Part shown: positions 12,601 through 36,400 of the stretch, piece after piece
Layout: every line of letters begins with the position of its first letter
Numbering within the stretch: position 1 is the first letter of the stretch
Assembly (NCBI RefSeq): GCF_040954835.1
Contig: NC_090703.1
Coordinates: 11,775,001-11,839,000, forward strand
Direction of reading: 5' to 3'
Length of the DNA stretch: 64,000 nt
Origin: Lepisosteus oculatus
Taxonomy: Eukaryota > Chordata > Actinopteri > Semionotiformes > Lepisosteidae
Translations under genes and position numbers: made by a program
Notes under the pieces: model-generated
The model's database searches: none
Told to the model about the DNA's origin: nothing
Seen by the model: the letters and a program-made list of their open reading frames with translations, nothing else

Positions 12601-13747
12601 TATGCTATTAGGCTTCTTTTTGCAGCCACATTGAGACAGTCCCCATGTTAAAAACAATACATTCAAGAACACCGCAACATGGACCATTTCAGAGGAAATG
12701 CGATTAGTAGCAGACAAGCAAATTGATTCTCCATCCACAACATCAGACTCATTTTCTAGCCTGTACAACTCCTAACATTCTTAAAAATTAAATTTCTACT
12801 AAGTGCTTGCTTTGGGACCACCATTTTATTGTTGGCCTCATTAAGTACATGGGATGTACATATTAACAGGAATTAAAGGTTGACGCCTGTACAATACATT
12901 CTACAAATGCAACCGAGCACCACGTTTTTTTATGTGTTTGTGTAACGTATCTGAGACAGGCTTTGAAGTGAAGTACATTAGACAACTTAGCAACTGGCAG
13001 TACATGTCAGGAAAAATAAAGTAAATGTTGTGACTAAAATGGTTTTAATTGATTAACACTATTTAAATCACATTGCTATTAGAGTCTACATGATTTCAAT
13101 ACAGCTGTACGGTACAATTATACAAAATGAGTTAACAGTGAAGAATACAACCAAATTAAGGAGCAAAAAAAAAAACTAACTTTTTACAGAAAAAAATACT
13201 TTTGAAGTATGCATGTAGTACAGTAACTGCCAATTCTCTTCCAAGAAGATCTATTACAAGCAGATTTCAATCTTCAGAAAAAAATCACACATAGCATTAC
13301 GAAGCATATCCCAAAATAAGTGTACAATATGCACACTTGGAAAAATACAAAATTAAAAAGCAAATGGTTTTCTATGCAGACAAGTGAAAATTATACTTCT
13401 TTGATATGAAAATCAGTCCCAATTTTTCTCTTTTAGCGCAGTTGTATAAAGAATAGTCTTTAAATGAAAGTCCGTGAGTGTGCCTTCCTGAATGGACCAT
13501 TATTTACCAGTTGGCTTTACAGAACACCACCGTGTTCTCAAATCAGTACTAAAGGTGATAAACTGTTTAGCTTCATCCTTAAAGTTTTTTTTCCTTTTTC
13601 TCATCTCCTTACTTATCAAAAAGTCCGTTAAGTAATTTTCTTTTAAAACTTTTTTTTCCTAGAAACAATATACAAAGGGTATTTCAATGAACATTTGCGT
13701 TAAGATGCCATCGTGTGGAGGATTGGCTGGGAGGCGTCTCCGCACTT
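9700..13747 (-). other. YY1: YY1 probable 3' UTR and downstream sequence
   Basis: AT-rich sequence follows the YY1 stop codon on the minus strand. Candidate AATAAA signals (tttatt on the plus strand) are at 12825-12830, 12248-12253 and about 9762. Vertebrate YY1 messages have multi-kilobase 3' UTRs, so the real end may be any of these, and I cannot decide from sequence. The interval contains the inverted-repeat insertion at 10183-10429, which would lie inside the longest UTR form. No other gene is visible. Confidence 0.45.
10183..10429 (+). mobile_element. Inverted-repeat insertion with 18-bp target duplication, Penelope-like fragment
   Basis: An identical 18-bp direct repeat (AACAGTTATACCATGTTG) at 10183-10200 and 10412-10429 brackets about 211 bp of inserted sequence. 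Inside, two arms of about 86-90 bp are almost perfect reverse complements around a central 20-bp palindrome at 10278-10297. The right arm continues about 30 bp further (cctacgcatgctgacacag), so this is an element with a partial inverted copy of itself joined head to head. A related single-orientation copy runs off the window from about 63888. The CTGAAGA ... GAAAC block followed by a body ending cagcatggaataaac suggests a Penelope-like retroelement. Variable-length duplication and inverted partial copies are typical of that class. The class assignment is inference. The duplication and the arms are directly visible. Confidence 0.7.
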
Positions 13748-25960
<12,213 letters not shown>

Positions 25961-28443
25961 CGTTTTGTTCGTGATTTAGGGTGCCGGCGTCGCGATGTGC
26001 GGTACTTAAATAATGATAATAATACTACCGGGAAACACCGTGAATAGCTTATTTGCAGTTGGCTTTCAGTATGGACTTGTTTGTTGTAGTTGATCGAAAG
26101 ATGGAATGTGTTGGTAGGATGTTAATGTGGCGCCTGGCGTACACATACAAACAGCCGGACGTGCTACATGAACCGAATGGCCTCCTCTTGTTTGTAGGTT
26201 TCTTACGTTCAGATGTATACGTAGTTAACGTCTGCAATAGAGTAACTTCATTTTAGTAAAGGGTGTAGTGAAAAATCTACATGTGTTGATAGTGATTAGT
26301 ATGTCTTGGCTTTTGTGCAGCTGCGCTGATACTGGGTTATGTGGACAGTTGTACGTGTTCACTCTCTCCCCGCTTGTCAGGATACAGCCGTAAGGTACGT
26401 TTCAGTACAATAACATCACTTTATGAACACTATACAACTTCTTGCATTAGGAATGAAACAAGGAGCGCAGGTGAACTTGTATTGCTAAAAGGTTTGCTGT
26501 TCTGTTTGTTTTTTTTATGACAAATTTATGTGGGAATCTTTAATAAACTAAAAGAAAGTGGTACATTGTTTTCTTTTTGCCAACTGCTCTGCAGAAGGTT
26601 AATTGAAATGCAAAAAAAAAAAACAGAAAGGTACCTGAGGATTTTGTGTTTCGATACGTTGTGTAGTTCTAACCGGGGGGTGTTACTGTAGCACATAAAC
26701 CAAGTAGTGTATTTTGTAAGTGATCACAAAATGAACAATGTTCTAATTGTGTTCTTATGAGGTTTTGCATCAGCAAGAACAGGTGTCCCCCAACTTAATT
26801 TATCTTAGCAATAACATTGTCAGCAATAACCTTTCTTAATTTTTAGTATTTCGTAAGCTGTTTGTCTTCTGCATTGCTCTTCCTCTTCCCCAGAGAATAT
26901 TCAGGCTGATCCATTTCACTGCTAAAGGGGTCTTGCTTTCCAAGACTTCGATTCCTGTCTTTTTAATGACTGTAACTGATTTTTAGTTTAGCCACGTTCT
27001 AAGAGTTGTGTGAAAAGACACCTAAAGCCTGCGAGTGTGGATCAATTAGTTGCGTTTCAGTACGATTTTCAAGTAGCCGTCATCCTATCACATGATCTGC
27101 GTTAACAGATTGTGTATATAAAACTGTTTGTACCTGAAAACAATCGGGAGTGTGCGACGCTATGATTCGAAAAAGTGAAAAACGTGTTGTAAGTGACGTC
27201 TGTGTTTACAGTGGTAACGGTGGTCACCGGTTAGAGTCTGTAACTCGACGTTTATACTCCGTTTCCTGGCAACCGCGTCAGTGATTCCATCCAAGATAAC
27301 AAACCGCAATTAGTAAAACACGCCTATATGAATTGTCTGTTGCTGAGAGTTCTGGAAGCTTTCTTCAGTTGCAGCAGGTGTTCTTCACTGTAAATCCGTG
27401 ACACCTTGTGTGCATTTGCCAGTGCTATCCACTAGGGGGGGTCACCATAAAATTGCCATTTATTTTATACCATGTGCGCTATTGGAAGAATACATAGAAT
27501 AGTTTATGAAGAAAATTATCCCCTGCCTTGTTAAAAGACGCTTATATTGGTAAATTCAGGAAGATGTGTTCTAAAATTAAAATGGTGTAAAGTGGCTTCT
27601 TCTGTCATGCGGTAAATTATTTGATACAAAGTTTTTCGTCATCTTTATCATGTGGTATTTCAAAACCTTAATTATCTCCCAGAATAGCTTCAATGGTATC
27701 TTCTGTTTGTGCCTTAAAAAAACACTCATGTTACATTCATTTTTTGTAATATGTTGAACAAAATTGAAAGCTTCTGGCTTTGTACTGACTTAATAAACAG
27801 TTTCAATAAATGGTGGTCACTTGGTTTCTTATGTGTTTGAAATAAACATCCAAACTTTTGCATTTTAGAAATTGTTATATTATTAAAGAGCTAGTAGCGC
27901 TTTTAAAGGGAAATCTATTTTGGTGTTACTTTAAAGACTTTTCAGAAGTGATGTACAGGTCTACAATTACTATCTGGCTTTCTTGCAACCCCCCGTTGAA
28001 ACATGTTAAAAATGCCACAACTTTTAATTTTTATTTTCAATTCCGAACTACCGGTACCGGCATTTATTCGATTTCATTTGGAAATAGCTCTACCAGCGCT
28101 GGGACAACGTTTTGTTTTACATCTGAGCATAGGAGGTCATTTTCATACCTGTACCGAGCGTTTGTTTGTTTTGTTTTGTTTTTTAATCCATGCTCGGGGC
28201 AGGATTAATTTTTGAAATGTCTTGGGTGGGGGTGATCGAGGAGATCAATTTCACCGACAAAAATGGATGTGTAACGGGGAGCGCGAAATGACCAGCGAGG
28301 TGAGTTCACACAATTGGTATTGTGCTATGACTCCTGGAGGGAGGAGCCTTCCCTCACATCTTCCACCTTGGGCAGAAGTTGTACCTGTGCAGTAGTGTGT
28401 GCGGGGAGCAGGTGTACACTGTGAAAAGCGAGCAGTAGTGGCT
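25961..28443. other. Head-to-head interval between YY1 and DEGS2
   Basis: About 2.5 kb of non-coding DNA between the two divergent genes. Visible items are a SINE tail relic (26408-26456), a CRE-like TGACGTCT (27194-27201), an X-box-like GTTTCC-T-GGCAAC (27261-27273) and a CTCF-like CCACTAGGGGG (27429-27439). The last 150 bp before the DEGS2 ATG are moderately GC-rich without a clear TATA box. Short open frames there are unsupported. Confidence 0.6.
26408..26456 (-). repeat. SINE tail relic
   Basis: The plus strand reads ataacatcactttatgaac, then cttcttgcattaggaat. It matches the tail of the tRNA-derived SINE at 29750-30003 (cactttattaaccc ... ttgcattaggaatt). Only the 3' end is present. Confidence 0.5.
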
Positions 28444-28525
28444 ATGGGGAGTAAAACCGGGAGAGAGGACTTTGAATGGGTCTACACAGACCAACCGCAC
28501 ACCTCGAGAAGAAGGGAGATTTTAG
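28444..28525 (+). CDS. DEGS2: DEGS2 coding exon 1
   Basis: Encodes residues 1-27 plus one base, [14 protein letters not shown] ... RRREIL, then a gtacgt donor. The junction regenerates an alanine codon with exon 2 (G|CT), giving [12 protein letters not shown] as in the family. Confidence 0.95.
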
Positions 28526-30387
28526 GTACGTTATACAAATACCTTTCTCATCTCGGGTGGGTGTCTTACAGATTTCTTTTCTGAAGTTCAGTGCGACAAG
28601 GATTTGCTATTCAGACAACGAATAAGAAGACCAGTAAAGTTAAAATGACAACGGAAGGGTATTGCGTCCGTTTTATTTTGTAGTGGTAGGAAATGTTAAA
28701 GATTTGTCGTTTAAACGAGAATGTAACTACTTGTTTTTTACACGTCGTGTAAGAAGTAATTTCAAAATGACACGGTGAGGAACTTTATTATAAGATATAA
28801 TTCAACACCAACCCCCCTTTTTTTACATTTATCTGGATGTTTCTACTTGTGGTTATTAAGTGTCAGGGGTAATATGTTTGGGGGTAATTGTGCTTTCCAG
28901 TTACAGAATGGTTCTGTGGACGACACAAGGTTCAGCGTTTTATATACGGGAAATCTTTCGAGTGATTAATAGGAATATTTCCTGGTTTCATTCAAATGTG
29001 TGTGTAAACATGGAAAAGTGCTGTTTTTTCCTTCATTTGTGATACAAAGGCGTATTCATTATATGATGGTAAGATATGATTGATCCCCTTTAAATGTGTT
29101 GCGCGTTATTTGTCCAAGTCGGGCGGTTTGGAGCGAGGGGTTGCAACACAGCTTTGTGAAGTTGTCAACTAGTAGGTTGAGGAGTAGGAGTAGGACCAGG
29201 TGTAGTGTCCAGTCCTGGTCCTGGACGATGGGAGACCCGTGTCTGCTGGTGTTCATTCCAGCTGAGCCGGTTGTTACTGATACTCAGTGACGCCTTTAAT
29301 GCCATCTCCGTGGTCTTTAAAACCTTTGTTTACCGGCCTCTTCACTCAGCCCTTGGTTTCAAAAGTGCTCTGCCGCAAGCAGATTGTTCCAACAACTAAA
29401 GTTCACAGACCTCTACGCTTTCACTCCTAAACAAAAGAGATGAATTTGCGACTGTCTAAATAACTCCTGATCGGTGATAAATATAGGATTAAGGGTAAAA
29501 TCGAGAGTGGATCAAACACATATGATTACAGTTAAATTACCTGAATGTCAGGTGCTGAAACTCAAGACTTAAAAGGCTGAAGCCAGTGACAAATCACCTT
29601 CGATTTTTTTTTCAGAGCTAACAACATTTTTGACGCCTCAAATAGAAAATTGAAATCGTCCAATAAACAGAAGGCAAAAGTGTTTCCCTGGACAAGGGTC
29701 GATGGTCAAGACTAGTGTATACCAGTGTGGTGTTTCATTCGCTTTCTGTTAATAATAATTATAACCACTTTATTAACCCTTTACAATTTCTTGCATTAGG
29801 AATTGTCTTTTCGCAAACTCCAGCTTGCTCTCCATGAGACACACAGACAGGGAGAGAGCACAGTGTCAGCTATTGTACGGTGCCCCTGGAGCAGTTGGGG
29901 TTAAGGGCCTTGCTCAGGAGCCCAACGGAGTAGGATTCCTCTGCCGGCTGCAGGATTTGAACCAGCAACCTTCCAGCCACAGGTGCAGATCCTTAGCCAC
30001 AGAGAACTTAATATTCTCACATGCATTTAGAAACATATTCATATCTGTATTGTAATTGTAAAGTCCACTTGTCCTGATGTAAGGTCAATGCACCATATCA
30101 GAAAGTAAAGGCTTGCAGAATTTTAATTAAATGTAGTCAACATTGGTTAAAACATGGTCCCATATTTATGTCAAGTTGCTTATTATTTACCAGTTACCTG
30201 CTTTGATTTCAGAGTATTGATACAGGTTTGCATGCTGAGTTTATTTAGTGTTTATAACATAATGTCACTGTAGGTCACACCATTAGGGATAAGTTCCTGT
30301 GACACTTTTAAGCACATTTAAGACTGTTCCTGTTAGCTCCTTTGTTGAGCAGCTCTAAGTAAGCTTCTAGAGTTACTTGGATGTACT

Positions 30388-30429
<42 letters not shown>

Positions 30430-33400
30430 GCTTACACTTATATAGCGCTTTTCTGGACACTCCACTCAAAGCGCTTTACAGGTAATGGGGACACCCCTCC
30501 ACCACCACCAATGTGCAGCCCCACCTGGATGATGCGACGGCAGCCATAATGCACCAGAACGCTCACCACACACCAGCTATTAGTGAGGAGGAGAGGAGAG
30601 TAATGAAGCCAATTCATAGATGGGGATTATTAGGAGACCATGATTGGTAAGGGCCAATGGGAAATTTGGCCAGGACGCCGGGGTTACACCCCTACTGTAG
30701 ACCTGAGGAAGCAGTATGTTAGAGTATAGGTCAAGGTTGCACATTTCCAGTCCTGGAGGGCTGCTGTACTTCCAGGTTCACCCCGACCCAGACCTTAATT
30801 ATCCAGTTGATCTAATTATTGGCTTAAATGGTGAGGCCTAACAGCTATGTCCCTGCTCTGAAATATCATTTGGAGAAATTACACATTGTTACAAACAAAT
30901 GGAAAAGGCTTCACTTATTTAAAACAGTAATTTCTTTGGAGCTGCAGTCATGATAGGTGGAAGTATTGGTACCATCAGACTAGTACACCATTTACTTGAA
31001 ATCTATTAATCCATAGGGTGAATACCTATTCAGTAACACTTATTTCTGTTAAGCAGAAATGAGTTTCAACTGACTGAATGAAGAGTGTTGCAGAAACTGT
31101 GATGAAACTAGGAATTTCTACAAAGAAAAGCAACATTAAAAAGTTAAAAGCATTTATTTGCATTATTGTATTGTCTGTTAGATCTCAGTGCTATGAACCC
31201 TATTCCAAATGGATTGTATATTACTTATCTTACCCATTTAATGGTTGCTAGTTACTTTGACTAACAATGCATCTAACAAACTTAACTGAAATCAGCCACT
31301 GATGTTCTGGAAAGGTTCTTTAAAAGTACTTTTCATGATCTATAGGGAGTTATTACCTGTCGCTTTTGTTTTTTTTTTCTCAGTTTCTGAGAATTAGTTG
31401 TCATGTTTCAATTTAGAACAAAAACAGCAGTATCAACAGTGAAACAAAAACCAGAGGTCACAGGTAGAAGGAATATGGAAGTGAGTTAACATCTGTTAAC
31501 ACGAAGTACTTTTTTACACAAACTGACTTTTAAATAGGTCACAACAATAATAATAATAATAATATTAATAATAATAATAATTGCTTACACTTATATAGCG
31601 CTTTTCTGGACACTCAGGTAATGGGGACTCCCCTCCACCACCACCAATCTGCAGCCCCACCTGGATGATGCGACGGCAGCCATAGTGCACTAGAACGCTC
31701 ACCACACATCAGCTATTAGTGAGGAGGAGAGCAGAGTAATGAAGCCAATTGATATATGGGGATTATTAGGAGGCCATGATTGATAAAGGCCAATGGGAAA
31801 TTTGGCCAGGATGCCGGGGTTACACCCCTACTCTTTACAAGAAACACCCTGGGATTTTTAATGACCACAGAGAGTCAGGACCTCGGTTTTACATCTCATC
31901 CGAAGGACGACGCCTGTTTACAGTACAGTGTCCCCGTCACTATACTGGGGTATTAGGACCCACATGGACCGCAGGGTGAGCACCCCCTGCTGGCCTCACT
32001 AACACCTCTTCCAGCAGAAAACTAAGTTTTTCCCAGGAGGCCTGGGTACTGACCAGGCTCACACCTGCTTAGCTTCAGTGGGTTGCCAGTTGTGAGTTGC
32101 AGAGTGATATGGCTGCTGGCCCTATCAAAATCATCTACAACACAGCTGAGTAGTTTGTACCAGACTCCTACAACCCTTTGTGTAAAAGAAATACCCCCTG
32201 TTCTTAGTTTTAAATGCTCTTGTTGTAAATTTCAGAGGACACATCAAGCATGAGAGACATTCATTTGGATGTAATCTCACACTCCATCAATATGGCACAT
32301 TGCACTCATGTCTGCAGCTCTCTTTCAGAATGTGCAAAGTCAGCAGGGGAATCCTGTCGTTCCCAGAAAGTGAAAAAGTTCTAAGATCACACTCCATGGG
32401 GCTTTAAATCTCACTTTGAGAAGCATTAGACCTTAGCAGTTATTAGTTTGTATTTCACTATTGGTTCTGAAGACGTCCATTGGGTTGACTTTGTCAATGC
32501 CTTTGAAGATTTTGCACGATTTAATCAGGTCCCCTCACCATTGTGTTTGTTCAAGTCTTAACAGACTGTTTTTTTTTTGTATCCTATCAGCCCAAAATGT
32601 ACTTAGTTAAACTTCTTTGTATTTTTCCAGAACAGGAATGCTTTTTTGTAACAGTTTTTAAGGAACACATCTGAATCCAAATCCTCTGCTGTTCAGTAAT
32701 CAAATAATTAAAACAGATGTTTTGCTACAGTATATGATAAATATATAGCTGGAATGTTCCATCTAGGAATCTACCTATTGTGTAACCTGATGAGTGGGTT
32801 GCATACACATGACATTGAAGTCTATCCATTAAGTGCCTCATTATGAAAATATTTTAATCTTGAAATCAATGCATTTCACAACCTTTCAGTGTGCAGTTTA
32901 CAGTGCAATTTGATAAGTGGCACTTCGACTATACTTCATATCAAAAACTGATGTGTGTAAGGATAAGCCACTGAGCCCCAGCCACTCAAAACCAAGTTCT
33001 TATTATTAATTGAAAAGACCCGGCTACATTCCATCTGAGTGCTGGACTTACCTTGAAATTAAAAAATGTTTAGTTCAGCATCATCGGCCTTTCTATGACT
33101 AAGTCTTGGAAAACGGGGTTAGTTGTTTTTGCTCTGGCAGCAGCTGTTGTTGTTTTCGAGATGTATGGTTTTTGGATGGGATCTGACATCTAATCCAACA
33201 TTCACGGTTTCATTAAGGCACGACCATGTCCGCTTCTTATGTTTCAGCAAAATGAATGGAGGCTAATTTGGACTGTCTAGGCTGTGCTCACATGCAAAGA
33301 TAAATGGCAGCACCTATTGTGCTACCAAGGTATGAGCTTGGCAGGGCATTATTGAAAAGATTAGCTTCATAACTTGCAGCTGGCCTTGTGACTGAATATG

Positions 33401-36400
33401 TAAACATTAGACAATATATTTCCTCGGTGACATCTTAATGTAATGAAACCTTTAAAAAAAGCAAGACCTGTAGAGCCAATCATTGTAATCTACTGAAGGA
33501 TTCCAAGTGCATTAATAAAAAAAAACACACTGAGTTCTGTTGCTTTTTTTAAAAGGCATGAAGAATATCATTTTAATCCAGAGGACCATGTGAAATGGCC
33601 ATCTTAACCATTACACCTTCCACAACTATCAAGATAAAAGTATGTTGCTTTTACTGAGATAATAGGACAATGGGAGATTTTCTCAATTAAATATGGCTTT
33701 TGCAAAATTAAGTCTGATGTGACTCTAATAAACTGCAGTATGTTCTCTGTAGGTTGAATGACGTTATTTGTCTTGTGATGAAGATTTTTAATTGTTCAAT
33801 TCAGAGACTTAATAAAATTCAGTCGCATGTTTAAAAAAGTGAGAAAACCAAAATGTGTTTGTTATTTCTTACATGTTATTTTTATTAATATCATGAAGTG
33901 GCATTTAGCATTGCTGCCACACAGTTCTTGTGTCCTGGGTATAATTTTAGACTGGAGAACTATTGGTGAGGAGTTTGCATGTTCCCCTCAAGTCTGCTTG
34001 GGTTTTCTTCATGTGCTCTGGTATCCTGCTTTCAAAAAACATGCCATCTAGCTTATGTGGAGTCCCTTAATTATCAGTTTTAGTGCTCATAATAAGTGTG
34101 TAACTGGCTTTCTAATGATCGATGGATGTTATAACTCACACAGTCATATACTGTACATTACAACTCCCACTGACATTAAAAGACTTTGATAAGGTTTTAG
34201 TATTGTGTGAAATAATTCACTGTCTTGAAGCTTATGATGCAATATTTCCTTAGTTTTCTATCTTTGCTACCAAAGATATTCCACTTAACCCAGTCTTATT
34301 AAATGTGTTCATTTTTCTTTCTCTTTAGAGTTGGCATGAATCAGGATGGTTATTGTGGTATTTGAAGAATGTATTTATGAACTTTCACATATTAAGAGGC
34401 AGACTCCCATCATTAACAATGTGCTAATCAGTCATGGACATAGTGCCCTTCCATTAATTGTAAGAAACCACATCTTATAAGAAGACAGAGGAAGAAGTTG
34501 CTTTGTAGTCTTAAATTGTACAAAGTTCTTCTGGATTATTAATTTGATTTTTATGTTGCCCCTTCTTTAATTTAATTACTCTTTGTTGAAAATTTGAAAA
34601 GGCATCGAGTTTCTTGAGATGGAAGATGAAAAGAGCTATATGAGAGATTTGGTGAACCATCTTTAGGTTTATCTTCTTAACATGGTTTGTGAATAACACA
34701 GGAAAGCTGAAATAGAATCTGAACGTTTTTAATAATAAACTAGTATGTATATAAACACAAGCAATTTTATGTTCTGAGATTGCATGACAGCTTCATATTT
34801 CAGCTATACTGCTTGATTTTACATGGAATGAGATTACCTTCACACTTGTTGCAGTGAGAAAAATAACTTAAAAAAAAAAACAGTTACCAATCCCCAAGAG
34901 CTGCAGCAGAGACACAGGTGAGGAAAAATAACAACGTGAGGCTAAGGATTAATAATTTGAACAGCTGCTTTCATTGGCTGGTTTGCTTTTAAATCTTCAT
35001 TTGCTGTTGTGAAAATTAATGGTCACACATAAGAGTCTGCATTAGGGTGCTAATTTAAGACAGAGTATTACAGCGAATCATGCAAGTATATCGCCTACAA
35101 TTCAACGTATTTGTGAGCATATATGGTTTGGCATTTTACTAAACTAGGACTGAGGTTCAGTTTTTTATAAAATATTATTTCCAGGGGAAGTTTTAACTGC
35201 AAAACTCCATTTGCATTTAAAGCAGATTAAATGGTCTCACACAAAGTGGAGCTTGATGGTCCCATTTATAATGCCTGGTTACTGATTAATCTTGGCCAGG
35301 ATCACCTTTTGACTAAATTACAGTCATGGAAGTTTACAGCAACAGCTATTTCAAATACCAGCGATACTCAACATTTCTGACAAAACTGAAACATTTTACA
35401 CAATACTTTATTCCTTGTGTGTACAAGACAACATTATCAATATACAAAACAATTGCCACAATCATGCTGTTTTATACCAGTAGTGTTCCTGGTCTTACCA
35501 TGTGATTATGGACTCTAAGCATATCAATTTCATTACAATGTGCTATATTTTAATCTTTAACTTAATAAAATAGCACCTAAAGTAGTTTCCACCATGCAGC
35601 ATCTTGGACAGAAACAAAACATACCATAAACGCTCCAGAACATCTAAGGACTTCATAGGATTAACCAAGAGCTTTATTAGAATATACAAGATTATTCATA
35701 AATTGATAAGAGAATAAGAGGAAGGTTAGATTTGCAGTTGTGTCTATAAGGTGCTGGATATAAATTGGGATTCCAGATTCACTCCTCTTACTTTTTTTAA
35801 ATTCATTAAATTGTTTGCCCAAGTCAGAGAAGGTTGTGCTGTGAATCCTTCTGTAAACAAACACCATGCCATAGTGCTTTAAACATCTGTTGTGCCTCAG
35901 TTGCCAGAACACTACAGTGTTTGTGTTACTGTGTTGTTACCTACCCAACAACACACAATGGTGCGTACACAATGGACAACCATCAGCCTAATTCTTTAGT
36001 TTGCACGTTCCTTTTGTAAGATAATTAAACAAATGAACACTATGTGTAATTATTTTTCATACATGTATGCACATCACAAAATCCTAAATACAATCCTTAA
36101 TACCTGAATACGTATAATCTTCCGTGAAATTCCAGGTATGACATTCTGTCTATAATGTATATAATGGACGATTTAGGTTTCGACATCCTTATACAGAAGT
36201 GACAGCTTTCAAATTCCATGCAAATTAGCTGACGACATTTTGTAGCTCGTCCTGCATACTGCAACCACACACACCAATTAACCACAAAAAGACAGGGCTT
36301 TACAGCGTATTATTTTTTGCTCTATAAACGACTGCATTTTCAAACAGGCCATCTACAAAACCTTACCAAGATACATAGAGCTTGGACTGAATCGTTTGTG

